NCBI GenBank assembly: GCA_911728455.2
Contig: OU452229.1
Location: 14,046,076-14,110,075 of the forward strand
Length of the DNA: 64,000 bases
From: Marthasterias glacialis
Taxonomy: Eukaryota > Echinodermata > Asteroidea > Forcipulatida > Asteriidae
Direction of reading: 5' to 3'
Below the pieces are notes generated by a model, which saw only the letters and a list, made by a program, of their open reading frames with translations, did not search any database and was not told the origin of the DNA. The position numbers and the translations under genes were made by a program. This document shows positions 1 through 13,100 of the stretch, piece by piece (the first letter of the stretch is position 1; every line of letters starts with the position of its first letter).

Positions 1-188
1 GGCCTTTGCGGTACTGACCAATCGCAGACGTAATTGCGCAACCAAAAGCCTGACAAACGTGGCGGTGCAAATGGCTTGCGTGCACAGTATTGTTGAATTG
101 CTCAAGGTTGAATTAAAACAATTCAGCGCCTTGATGTTTTTTTTGGACTGAGGTGTACTATAAAGCACATAATGGACTGACATAATTC

Positions 189-299
189 GGTCACTAGTGC
201 ACGTCTATAGCCCCTCGGCCTGTGAATGATAAGAAGAAGACCCTCTTCTGGTCACTCACGGGCCCCTGGGTAGACTTGCATAGACGTGCACTAGTGACC
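189..299. mobile_element. Foldback element with perfect 20-bp inverted termini
   Basis: Left arm 189-208 reads GGTCACTAGTGCACGTCTAT and right arm 280-299 is its exact reverse complement. The 71-base centre is itself partly self-complementary (CTGTGAATGA against TCACTCACGG, and GAAGA against TCTTC). The whole is about 111 bases and resembles a short MITE or hairpin. No second copy was noticed in this window. Confidence 0.6.
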
Positions 300-1661
300 T
301 CATTGCCAATCCATATGTGTATAATATCCCTTCCATCGCGTTGTATCATATCGGGTGATGAACTTGCTTGTAAAATTCTATGAAAACAATATTCGTACTT
401 TTATACGTTTTAGATAAAAATGAAATGGTAAACAAATGTGAATATCAGTAAGTATAGGTTTCAATGACAGCCGATATTGATTAGAAGTACTTTAGATAAT
501 GATAAACGTATATTTTTCCAGTAAAGTTAGATTTTCAGTCGTAGTTAAAATTATTAGCATTTTTTGTTTTTTGACTTCTCTGATTTTGATTTTTTTTTTC
601 ACACGATAATACGGAGAATCAAAGTCTTAAAAATAGAAATATATATAATATAAATATATTATATTAAAAATGTTAATCCAGTCGACTTAGTGAGGAAGCT
701 TAAACTGACCATCCGCGTTTCAAGTTATCGTGGAAAGATGTAAAATGTATATTATTAAGACGTCTTTCCAAGTTCTAGAACCACAAAAAATAGCCTTTGC
801 GATCTGCTGCTGTACCCAGTTGTCCCAATCCACGACCATATCATGGAAACCAAAAAAACCGAAACCAGAAAGTCGTCTTTTTCTAGAAAGAAAACTCGTA
901 AAGACATCGTAATCATCTAATTTATACGTGTTTCTGCGATAATTTAGCTCGGAAACAGCGGATAAACGTGGACTTTGTATGTTTTTAAAGGTGAAAATGT
1001 TGAAAACCGATTATTTTCCTATTTTGCCTGGGTCATTGCGGAAGGTACACGATTTCGATGACCCGTCTTCAAGATGTTCAGCAGTGTGTGTCCGTCTTAT
1101 TGTAACGGTGTACAAGGACGGGGGCCGGAGAGAATCAACTTCCTTGTTCTAGTTAGACGACGAGGGAACAAGAACTTCTCCCATCTCCCTCCATCCGGAC
1201 ATGAGTAATACTTTATTAACTTTGCTGATTTGTAGTTTATTTGCCGTTGTTGTTGTGGGGTTTTTTTCTGACCTAAATCGTCAGCTGAAAGTATAGTTTT
1301 TCCCGCCAGCAATTCTATTTGGATTTACTTTCCTCATCTGTTAGAAACATATCCCCCAAGGGGGGCAGGTATATAGGGGCCATTTTGGATGACAACTACA
1401 CTTTTTTGCATTGCTCATCCGCGCAGATAGTGTCACCCAAAAATGTTCAATGGCGCCTAGTCGGGGTGTGTTATTTCCATACCTCAGATCGATGGTCAAT
1501 CTGTCTCTTTTGTCGTGTGGATTGTACGGATGTAAAAACTTCGCGGCCATCTCACACTCGGTTTTCACAGCGGCAAAAACCTCTAAGGGAAAAACAGTCG
1601 CATTTCAATTTTCAGTTTTCTTTCAGGTAAGAAATATATATCTGGTCACAGTACCGTGCTC

Positions 1662-1693
1662 ATTTCAAATTGATTTACAGATCAATTTGAAAT
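1662..1693. repeat. Perfect 13-bp hairpin
   Basis: ATTTCAAATTGAT (1662-1674) is separated by 6 bases from its exact reverse complement (1681-1693). It lies just after a TTTCAG|GTAAGA string that looks like both splice signals. No function is assigned. Confidence 0.6.
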
Positions 1694-3640
1694 TAAAGGC
1701 CTTGTTGCATTATCCTGATTGGAGCCATACCCCGATTGAGATAACCATATTGAAGTACTCGGATACCGGTCTCATTGGGAAATTGGTTATACATCTTTGC
1801 CTAAATGATAGACTTAAAAGTTTTTTTTTTAATTTAAAAGTACCTGGGCATATCGCTTATTGTGAGTGTATTCAGTAATACCATGTAATTATTAACATTG
1901 GTATTATGTTTGATTTTTATTTCATATCCAGATGGGTTTGTCACCAATGATTTTGATTTGATGTAAGCAATAATTTGTAAAACCCAGTGGAAGGTAAAAA
2001 AATAAATGATATTGAAATTTAAATCCTTGTGTGGTCTTAATTTGCTGTTCTTAGATTTTTCCACTCGTTCATTTATTGCAGGAATGCAGCTAGTCAGCGG
2101 ATTTCCTCCTTTTTTCACATTTAGTGCCATAGAAAACTGAAAAACACTGTGCAAAGTTATGTGTATTTGGCTACTTCCTCGTTTTTTGAAATTTCAAAGT
2201 TGCGTGTCTGATATTGGGCTTATTTTAATTGCGTCAATCGAAAATTCAATGCCGTGAAAATATTGAAAATTAGGCAGTCGCATGTGGACTGCGTAGTGTA
2301 TTCGAATTAAGGATTACTTTATGTGGTTGTTGAGTTAGTTAGGGGCAGCTACGTAGTGAGATATTTAAATGGGGGCACCTATGAATAATGGTTTGGGGAG
2401 ATATTAATTCGTCTGTAAAGACAAATATAAAATTTTCAAGATTTCACAACGAAAATATATCACTGAAACATGGGCAGTAACCTGTGTGCTCCACTCTGTG
2501 TAGGTGTTGCCAAAGATACTACAAAACCAATATAGGACACTCTATTCAGAAACATGAAACGCAAAATTGGGGCGCCCGCTGTCGTTTGGTAGGTAAAACC
2601 AAAGCTCGTTTGCGCAATAAGTAGGGCTTAATAAATGGAAAAAACTACTGCCAAACGATCCCACCAACTAAAAGAGGTGAAGGCAGAACGACAATTTGGT
2701 GTTCGGCAGTAAATTGTGTCAATAATTCTAGCAAAATTGACACGCAGGGAAGAGCGCCATCATGCGGTTGGTAGGTATACAGGAGTTACATCTGCCACCG
2801 TGCAAAACGGCACAAGTGGGTAGGAAGACAAACCGTTGAGGGGACAATGGAACAAATGTCTCAAACGTTTTTCTTTGTCAACCCCATCCCCACAAGGTAA
2901 TTCAATAGAAAAGGGAATAATAGAACAATAGGGAGTCCCCACAACTCGGTGTTAAAAAGAACGTGTGTCGTATCTTGTGATTCTAGTATATTTGGTGTTA
3001 CACACGTGCTGCCGTATTCAGTGTTCAACTCAGTTTAGTCCATTGTTACTACTATCGTTGCGCTGGCTGAGCAATATGAATGGTGTTTTTTCTCTTTGTA
3101 GTTTACGTAATAAAAGGTCACCTAACTCTCCTGTATAAATTACTGGCTAACACGTGCAATGAGTGTGTAACTCCCTCGCCATCGCTGCAATTTTAAGGAT
3201 ATATTTTGTACTTATTGGTGACCGCTCGTAACATGGAGCAAGTTACCAGCAAATGGATGTCTACCACCATGACCATGCACCTTAACAAACAGCCACAGTT
3301 AATAAACCAGGAAAGCAATGGAGGAAGAACGTTTGAAGAAACTGGACGCCAGCAATTGGGTGAGTGAACATGTCTTCAGAATTAATTAAGAATAGTTACA
3401 ACCTTGTTAGACGTTACGTAGCACCATTCCACTCCATGGGTGGCCACACGCGTGAGCAGGACTACTATTGAGTGCGGAATGACAAACATTAATCCGTTTA
3501 TTTTTAACAGTTAAAGCCGTAGGTTACGCCTAATTCCTAATAAAACTGCGTTCAAAAAGAGGCAAAAGTTTTTGGGGTTTTCAAAATCCTATGGCTTGCA
3601 ACGGTGTCTTCTTTGAAGTCACTCAGAACCATTGACCTGC

Positions 3641-3691
3641 CCCCTGCCTCCCCGCCCCTGCCCCCTGCCCCCTGCCCCACCCCCCCCCCCA
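3641..3691 (-). other. Candidate G-quadruplex / i-motif tract
   Basis: The + strand has successive C4-C5 runs separated by one to three bases and then a C10 run. The - strand therefore carries at least six G-runs of four or more with very short loops, which satisfies the usual quadruplex pattern generously. Confidence 0.6.
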
Positions 3692-4234
3692 CCGTGAGAT
3701 CGAAAAATAAATGCACTAACAGTTGGCGCGAAACACTAAATAGCACCCTCAAAATAAATCAATCAATAAATAGAAATTTAACAAATAATCCAATAAAATA
3801 AATTGCAAAAATTGTGTATTTGCTCACACCGCCTCCCCAAATGAAAATGCGCCCGCAGATTAGTCTTGGCAAAGCAAACAATTTACAGTGCGCCCTCTGT
3901 CGATGAATCGATAAAAAGAAATGGGTAGCATCCGATAGTTGTGTCTTGGAAAAAGCCCACAATCAACTCCTAAAGCCACACGCCTATCTCTAATTTAAAA
4001 AAGAAAGAAAGATGATCAGCTGTTGAGTGAGCAAAGATAAATAATCCATATCAGATTGACAATGGAGCTGAACTTTCAGACAGTCATGATAAATACCCTG
4101 TTATTGTAACTCCATGGTATACCGGTAGGGTTGGAGAATTTGTGTCTCTTTCAAGCATTAAGGATTGTATTATAACATGGAAACGTTTGAAAGAATTACC
4201 AATGTTGTCAAAACGAAACCCGGTGATTGCTTCT

Positions 4235-4253
4235 CCCCCCCCCCCCCCCCCCC
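4235..4253. repeat. Poly-C tract (19 bases)
   Basis: Uninterrupted C19. It is one of about 17 homopolymer C or G tracts of ten or more bases in this window. Confidence 0.9.
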
Positions 4254-5864
4254 ACATCGGGATTAAACGCCGACCTGTATGGACCAATAAATGACCAATG
4301 AAGTCACGTTCTGTTTTGGGTCAAGTATGAGATCATGCATGAGATGGCACAGGCATGTACTAACTTCCCACTTGGCACTGGCACCAACCGCAGGCAGGGT
4401 ACCAACTACAGTCGGGCACCCCACTACTGCTGGCTTTCGTTGAAAGAATGTGTATACTTAAATAACTTCGTTTGTGATGCACATAACTAGATTCATAGGC
4501 AAAACGAGAAGGGCAGGAGCAGAGGGTACATTTCTTATCATTTTGTAACGTGGGCCATTATGTCCGACAAGTGTTTGGTGGAACTAATATCCACCTTGAA
4601 ATGTACCCATCTGGATTGTGAGTAATATCTCGGCCTATTGTTATTACTTGTGGCTTTAAGGGAACTTTTTGTTCCCCATTAGCCTTGTCCTCTTTAAGTT
4701 TGCTTTTTTGATCTTGAGCTATGTTTTTTTTTTTTATATTTTGTATATTATTATTTATATGTAATGTTTGATAAGCGGGGTGAAATAACTAACAATAGTG
4801 TTATCAATAATGCTTTCAAGAAAAGCTGATTAAAACAAAAAACTAACCTCATGAAAAGCTAAATTTAAAGCACGTGGACAACGTTGATAAGTGTCAAAGA
4901 TCGGTATTTCGCACTTTTTAATAGTGAAAGTTTAACCTCAATCAACCTTCGAAGTCAAATGTAACGAGTGAAACAAAAACAACATTGTGTGTTTTCACTG
5001 TTTCCAAGCATCGGGTTTTGGACTTGCGAGATCAAAACTTATTGACTATTTTACTCACTTTTCTCAAAAACTGTTTGGTCGCATTTCAGGCCCAAACATT
5101 TCAAGGGGAAAGTTTTTCAAGATACCATGTAAAATATGTATATAAAAAAATCTGTGAATATTTTTTTTATTTTCCATCTAAACCAATGTTGTGTACACTC
5201 TTCAAATAAGAATGTCGATTTCAATCTTTTGGATTGGGACGTTGTCTCGCTGGACCTGCTCCTTTAAGAAGAAAAAAAAGACTACCTCTGAACTGAGCTG
5301 GCTGACCACAGTCTTGATGACTGTCAATTATGGACGTCAGAGTGACGGACGTTCTGTTTATTTACCTTCTCGCCGTCGCTGAATGCCCACGTGCTACGAG
5401 TTGTCGTGTTTGTTTACAAATCAATTTGCGTCTCAGTAAACTTCCTTGTCCTGACACGAAGTTTTGGTGTAGGCCCTACCCCATGTATACTCAATTACAT
5501 GGGCTTGTTGGGTTCGCATTACCTCGGGTCTGTGGCATTTCATTTTGAAGCAAGAGTTGCTGTATAGTTTATCTCAAGGCATTGCAGCACTTCAACAGTA
5601 AATGTTGCCCTGTTCAAGACGTTTTTTAGCAAGGCTGAGCGATAGGGCGTTGGCACGGGGGTGGGGTGGATGGGTTCTGACTAGGGGAACGAGCACATAC
5701 CTTACTTGGAACTGAAGGGGAAATAACATCATTTTGACGTAATTGTGGACATTAATATGTTTATTCTCTCATCCTCAAACACAGACGATCTAATTTAAGC
5801 CAGACCATTACAAATGTCCCGATTTGTTCTACTCGTAAAACACACGTGACCATTGCACGACCAC

Positions 5865-6032
5865 CCTGCAAAAACTGGGGTGTTTAATTGATTCTCTTGG
5901 TATCTTTATGTGACAACACCGACATAGTGTTAATTATCCCCATTGCTTTATCGTTGGTAAAATTAACACCATGTTGGTGTTGTCACATATAGATAGCAAG
6001 AGAATCAATTTAACACCCCAGATTTTGCTGTG
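5865..6032. mobile_element. Hairpin MITE, family A, copy 1
   Basis: An almost fully palindromic element of about 168 bases. It starts CTGCAAAAACTGGGGTGTT and ends with the complementary string before GCTGTG. Each arm contains ATTGATTCTCTTGG and GTGACAACACC, and the centre reads CCCCATTGCTTTATCG. Two more copies are at 17341-17506 and 50927-51088. It is non-autonomous and has no open frame. Target-site duplications were not obvious. Confidence 0.85.
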
Positions 6033-7780
6033 CATTACACGCTGATTTTAAGGAAAATTTTATAATCTTCACAAACAAACCGTTCCCGTAGACCAGTTAT
6101 AAGATAAGTATGTTCCGTCTATAAACTTTCAGGTTTTCGTGACTGGCCTCTTCCCATAAAATATTATAGCATTTCTCTAATTTGGAAGGCTTTTTCGAGG
6201 CTTGTCCGTGATAGAGGTACCATACTTTCTACCTCCTTCGTGCACGGCCCATGGTGAAGAGGAGCACCGTAGAAGGGCAGAAGTCTTCGTCCGTGTGCTC
6301 GTCCTGTGTGGCCCCTTTGTAGTAACGTCCCACGTTGAGGACACGTCATTATTCTCAATAATGGGGGCTACAATTACGGCGTGCCGGGGGCATCTCCGTG
6401 GGGTATTTACGCTTGCTCTTCTCCTTTTGACACCTGAAATTAGAATCGTTGATAAAATTAGAAGATCTCGTGAGTAATTGTTCCAACCAGTGTTAGTCCA
6501 AACTTTTCTTCCTCTAAGTCAGGTAAATCAGCTCACAAAAAAAGAACAAGAACAATTTGGATAAAGCGGCTTCGTAATTTACAGGTTATGTTACTAATGT
6601 GCCTTCATTAACAGATGTATAAATATACAATAAATTAGTTTGCAACCAGACACAGAAATAAACATTTTATAATCGCCAGGGTATTGGCGGTTCATCAGTG
6701 ATTGGCGATTTATTACTATAAACATTGGTTTAGGTTGCTTGAAGGAGATAACAACCATTGTAATTATTAAAATTTATGTAAAGTACGGTCTCGTATGCAA
6801 GTATTATTGTCATGCAAATTGATTGAATGGAAGTAAACTGAACCTATCTGAACTGAACTGAAAATTGGCGACATATGAAAGCGCTTCACGAAAAAATTGT
6901 TGGGGGTAAATCAATAGCTCTCTGTGTTAAGTTTGACACATAACCTATGCAAAATATTAAATGTGTGCAAAGTCGGTTGCAAAATCAATTCTAAAGACAG
7001 AGGGCGCTTTTGGCATATGACAGACGAAGTCATTGAAAGTTGTGCTACTGTACTTGCGGGGTGAAAGCCATCAGGTCTGACGAATCTATAAAAAAAAACA
7101 TATTGCTTTTGATGGACTGATTTTTACAGAGTTTTACAGATTTTTCCTCATTACGTTTCTTAGTTTTAAAAAACAAAAGTACTCTTTAGGTCAGTTTTTA
7201 TTTCTATATTTTTTATTTTTCTATCTTTCTTATTTTTCTATATTTTAATGGTGCAAAGTCACTTTAAAAATTGAAAATTGCGGTTGTGGCAAGTGAGTCG
7301 ATTGTGTATAAAGGGTTATTAGAAAATGCCCCCGTTTTTTTCTTCTTTTTCTGTTTTTTTTTCTTTTTAATAAACACACAACATGAACGGTTTAGGTTTT
7401 CAATAACTGGCTTCAATTTCCAATTATTATTTTGGTCGAGATCCTTGGCAGATAAAGCAGGCATTACGTTTCAATTTATCGTAACACCGAAAGCGAAACA
7501 CGTAAGGTTTTTTTTTTTTTGTATCGATGTCCAACGAGTCTCCGCAACGGGGCACTGTACACCCGGTCCCGGCCAATGCCGCCGTATCGAGTTAACCGAG
7601 CATGGTTCTGGGTAAACAAGGTAGCGGGGATCAGTATATGCGTTACAGAAATACATTGAACAAAAAGCACACACAAACACACAGGTGTGTTTGTGGTGTA
7701 GACCGAGGACATCCCTTTGTTCGCCCATTGTTTGGACTTAGTTTTTTTTTAGCGACGTCCCCATTGGTTTTGTACACGAA

Positions 7781-7807
7781 ACATACCGAGGACTGTCCTC
7801 GGTATGT
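7781..7807. repeat. 13-bp hairpin with a one-base loop
   Basis: ACATACCGAGGAC (7781-7793), one T, then the exact complement GTCCTCGGTATGT (7795-7807). A third half-copy, GTCCTCGGT, follows at about 7835. Strong cruciform potential; function unknown. Confidence 0.7.
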
Positions 7808-10078
7808 CATTTTCCCGGATCCCTTTTGTTAAAGTCCTCGGTTTGAGCGCCCAGACATGCCCACTCACACTCAAGAAAAGGCACTGGAAAATAGTTGAGG
7901 AAAACGAACAAATCGGTTGCGACGGACAACAAGCAAAGAGTAAAAACGGGGCAGAAAGCGGGGGTCGGGGCGGGGTAGGGTCAATCAAACGGGAGCCCTT
8001 CTTGTATTCTTGCAATGAGATAAAGGGATACTGCATCATTGGGTGTTTATTAGTAGAAAACAGTTATTTCAATTTCTGGTTTTCAATAAACACACCATAA
8101 TATAACCGACCTGTTGAAATTTTATCAAGTTCGGTGACATTAGAACAACATAGGAAAACGGTTAATGTTTTTGTTAAAGATATTTTTGCGCGTTCGTATA
8201 TGCGTGCAATCGGAAAATAAAAAGGATCAGTGTTGTTGTGGGACGCATTTACCGGCACGTATTTACGTTACGTAAAACGGGTCAGGCTGACCCGGAATTG
8301 GGTACGGTCCATGCGGACTCTTTCCTGAGGCCATAATATTGACCCGGCACTTTGGAAACTGTAGAACATTGAGGAAGTTTTGAGCAAAGTTTTGATCAGG
8401 CCCCATTTTGTTGTTTAACACAGAAACAGCCATTTAGATCTCAGGGACCAATATGTTAGTACGAAAGACTTATCATGGAGTCGATGCTGGGATGGTTGTG
8501 TGTATTGTGGACGGCGGAGTTTGCCCGAAGCGCCGGCCAACACAAAATCCCAGTGTTCGGCGCAGCGTGACACCCCAGCGCGAAACCGGTGGCGGTTTGG
8601 ATTCATGCGGTGGTCCCGGCTCTCTTAACAAGGTGAGCATTTGACATCCATAACAACAACGCCGCGTTAATTCCAGACTTCATTCATAACTCATTAGAAT
8701 TGTAATTCATCTGTTGTTTTCCTGCTGGGAATGTGAAATGTATATGACATTTGAATCATTTTTTTTAATATATATTTTTATCACCACTATTAATATAAGT
8801 TGCGCCATTGTGCCCCCGAACTCAGTTCTTCGCTTAAAATTGTTAAAGATAAAAGCTTAAAAAGTTTGCACTTGAACAAGTCGGCTTAAAAACTACTATC
8901 CGTCTTAAATACTCCTGTCCACTTTAATCTTATTTCTCTTGCCTTGTAAAACTAATGATGCCAACCATTCTCTCGAAATCATGGAGACCATTTTCAGTGA
9001 CATTTCGGCAGTGTGTTCTTCCTTTTAGAAAAGTACACAACCCGCAATGATTATAATCTCATTTATAAAAAAAATAAATAAATAAAATAATAATAATAAT
9101 AACTACATATCCCTTTCAAAGTAATCACAAGTGATGCTTCCTGAGAAATCACGTTGAAAAATTAACATTTCATAAAAGAAAAACATTATTTTCCATAATG
9201 AACCTTAATTCATATGTTCGTCATCTTTTGTACTTTTTACCCGGGCCTAAAATTGGTAAGACATTGTTGTTAATATTATTCATTCTTTTAAGTAAGTTTC
9301 GTCAACGACAGGAAGCTCATATCCCATCAGCAATTTGCGAGACTGACAACACGGACAAACATTGTCGATGTAATTTAGATCCCAAAACAGTTTTATAGTC
9401 TGATTTATCTCATAATATGAAATGTCACGATATGAACATTATATGTGCCATAAATATTAACTGACAACCACAAAAAGTATGCTTAGCCCCAAAACACTTG
9501 TTTTTCTTTGACACCCGTCTCTTTATTCCAGGTTTACTAACTAAACGAGATACGAAGTAAAGAATGTGTTCTCCAGCGAACACATACTTATAAGAACCTA
9601 TAAGTATTTGAAGGAAACCGAGTGGTTTGAGATTTAGCCTACACTGGCTCGCGTCAGATATCAAACAAGTTGCATGCTCAATTTTAAATGACCACAACCG
9701 CCCCCGCCCCCTCCCTTCCCCACAATACTCGAATGATATACCACTGTAGGAAAAAAAGAGTGCCTTACCATTTGTTTTTGTAATCAACGGGCATATAATA
9801 TTCAATAACTTAGTATTCTCCAATGCTGTGAGGTAACGAGCTGTGTCTTGAACCCAAACTATCATCGGCACTGGAGTCTCTCGGTGTGGGCGGCGGGGAG
9901 TTACGCGCCTCTGCACGGTCGTGCATTCAAGTAAGCTACACGGTATTCAACCGTATCGAGGAGTTCTTAGCTTATGACATCGAAAAACTGCGATTAATCT
10001 CCACATAAGTAGCTTTACAAAATAAATGTATGCTTCGCCGTGTTAAATGAACGATTATTATTTTATAATAACATTCAT

Positions 10079-10180
10079 TTTTTTATTTTTTTATTTTTTT
10101 ATACTAAAAAACATCGGAGATGGATTGCAGTCTATCTTGGTTTTATTTCATTTTATTCTATTTTATTTTATAAGTTGCTG
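10079..10180. repeat. T-rich TTTTA microsatellites
   Basis: Repeated TTTTTTTA units at about 10079-10103, then TTTTA/TTTTATTC units at about 10138-10172. Confidence 0.7.
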
Positions 10181-13100
10181 GTTGCGCCAGAAATGTAAAA
10201 TATTTTTTCTTTAACACATCATTTTCATCGAGGAATGAAAAATACAAAATAAAAACAACCTATAAAGTTAGCCGATAATGAGACTTTACTAGCTGTTATG
10301 CCTGGCTAAAAGCGGTAAAAAATCTTTTGTTGATGTTTTTTTTTCTTCTTTTTTTCTCGAAAGCTATAATTGACGAATCCAGTTGAAAAAGGAGTTATCC
10401 AGCGTTTTCCAAAACTAGAGATGACAATACCAAAAATAGGCTGAGGCTTGACATAGTAGGTCACGTACCCGCACCCCAGTAGCATTTCAATTCCAATATA
10501 CTTCCCATGTGTTAAACTTTGACTTTGTGAAGTCATAATCTGCTTTATAAAAGTCTGGTGAATTCACTCTTGGTTTTTTTATGGGGGAAGTCAGGACAAT
10601 TCTGGAAGATACATGTATATGTCAACATTTGATAGCGATCTCAATCAACACTCCACGTTGTATGATTCGGTAGTTTTCGTTGTAACAAAAATGATCAGTG
10701 TCCCACTATGTTTTGTTCGTTCTGACTAGCCACCAAATTTCAGATGAATTATCAATTGTGTACAGCCCCTTTAAGGTAATCTAATTTCTTGATTCCCATC
10801 CATTTAATTTTATGACAACAAAATGGCCATTTGAATGGCTTATACATTCAAGGGATGTCCGTATCATAAATCGATTTCGGAGTAACATCAGCATAAATTC
10901 CGTGCACCTGACTTGTAGGATCTTGTAGAAATAAGTAGAATACGAACCATTTTAGGCCTACTTTGTGTCATTTATTTGTTTTATTTAAACCATCTCGAAC
11001 GAAGGTGACCCAACAATCACAGCCGATCTTTTGGAGCCCTCACATTATAAGAAAATTATTATATCAAAGATGAAATACAAACGACAACGAGACTTTGGCA
11101 AAAAATGGCACAAATAAATTAACAACTTATCAAAAAATGTGAATCGTATTTAGAACTGTAAGACTGTAGGAAATTACATAGGCGTATGGTGACTCTTTGG
11201 ATAAGGGGGACGGAGCCGTTGATTTGCCCAAAATTGTACACAGATAAAAGCACAAGTAACAATCTTTAATGAAAAAAAAGTCTTTCTATTTTTTTTCTTC
11301 TTGCCTGTGCCCGAATTGTCCCCACTATTTTGCCAATTTTTTTGTTTTGGTGGGGGGGGGGGCAACTTCCACCTGCCCCCACCCCACCCCTGCTCGTACG
11401 TGAATGGGAAACTGTTTAATATTTGAGAGGATTGAGGGCAGAATTGTTGTTTGTGGCAAGTTCCCATTCATATTTGCTCATTAAACAAGTATTTTAAAGC
11501 ATTACTTACTATTGGACGTTTGGTCTAGAGCCAAGCATTGATGTACAAAAAAGAAGAAGAAAAACTTCTTCATAATCTTAACTTCTTCAGTATCATAATG
11601 ACAAAAAACCACATATACAAAATAGGACCCTATATAAAATTAACCACACAAACAGGGGGAAGAGAAACAAAACAAAAAATAGATGGTCCAACCTAAAATA
11701 TATTGGACCTACTGAATGTTCTTGGAGCAGATCCGTTCTCAAGGATTCATTTTTCAAGACTCTTTAGATTTCGCTGGAGACATCTCACTTTCCTTGATTG
11801 TAATCTGTGTGCTCACTTCCTCACAGGCAGTCAAACTTGTCTCGTAAGAACGATGATTTATTGCTCATGGTGACCGGGGGTGTGGGGTGATGGTAGAACA
11901 TGTACATGCAGGTCGTGACCGTCGTGACTCAATTTACTAGTGATCTTTTTTATCATAATCTGGTGCAATGAGCTGTATTGTATCATAATGCTATTTATGA
12001 TCTCTGAGCTCTTCCGAGGCATGGACCAAGTGAAGCGAACACCTCGGCTGAGTAAAGCCGGGAGATAGTGAAAACTAACGGCGTTGCGTTTACGACTGTC
12101 ACGGCCAGTCGTGGAATCTCGGTCTCCTTAAATAATGCACCAAACATAGTAGACCCGTACCACTTTACAAGTGAAAATTGATTAGACGTGTTTATTAATT
12201 ACATACAGGTCCAGACCTAATTTGTGAGCACTTTTAATTTATCTTGACTTTATAGACAACGATTTTTGAGAATAAATTTGAATATGTCCCACTGTTGAAG
12301 AATAGACCCCCGTGAAAGATAAAGCAATACAGTTTCAAATTGTTTCCCTCCAAACAACCCGATTGCCGGGAAGCATTTACGCAGAAAACTCACGTTTGTG
12401 ATAATTAAACGGTGTAATGGTAACTTATTCTTGAGGAAATGATACAGGCCTATAAAAATACGTATTCTGTTTTTTCCCTCGCAAAACACTGGAGCCTATA
12501 GCTTTAAGCCATTTTAAAGATAACACCTGTCCATGTTCAAAGTACCAACTTTCTGGCCAAGTCAACTTCTCGGATTATTTTTTTCTAAAATTCAGTTTTC
12601 GATCATCACTAAAACTGCATTTCATGTCTTTAAAACCTCCACTGTCCTAAGGGGGAAACCCCCCGTCAACATTTATCTAAAGCAGTCATGTTTTTATCTG
12701 TATAAGGATTCATGTACTTTCCGGGGGGGATGATGAGTTTGTTGAGTGACTTAATGTCATGTAACCCGGAGGGAGTAGACGTACTGGATGGAATTGTAAT
12801 ATGAAGATACTACGAGATGAAAGCCGCTGAGACTGATTTACTCCAAAAATAATCTCAGTTTGATCGCTGGCGATGGTTTATCATGAGAAATGGTCACTTC
12901 ACGAAGTGGTCTCGGAGACTGGGGCACAAAATACTTTATAGGCTAACAAAAATAAAGTTTTTTTTTCTCACCGGAAAACGGGTTAATTAGTCATCTTTGA
13001 GCAATTTTAACACGGTTTTTGAAAGTATTTGTTCAGATTCCATTTGCTAGGTGTATGGCGTATTCATTAGGAGACGGGGGTGGCTGGCGGTGGGCAGCAG

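Larger units (their letters stand above)
1..5864. other. Intergenic, mostly unique AT-rich sequence
   Basis: Apart from the 189-299 foldback, a 13-bp hairpin at 1662-1693, a C-rich G-quadruplex candidate at 3641-3691 and a 19-base poly-C at 4235-4253, I see no gene or repeat I can name. Open frames up to about 155 codons have amino-acid composition typical of translated non-coding AT-rich DNA. Confidence 0.5.

Noticed and set aside
1411..1878. 155-codon + frame containing TTTCAG|GTAAGA
   Set aside because: The string mimics splice sites, but the peptide has no domain and no partner exon is evident.
8475..8635. Met-start frame with a hydrophobic beginning (MESMLGWLCVLW) and a nearby donor AACAAG|GTGAGC
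   Set aside because: The frame stops after about 30 codons, before the donor. The frame reaching the donor lacks any feature of a signal peptide or domain.
9425..9916. 163-codon minus-strand open frame
   Set aside because: Composition is that of translated AT-rich non-coding DNA, with no recognised domain. The protein-like portion is in a different frame.
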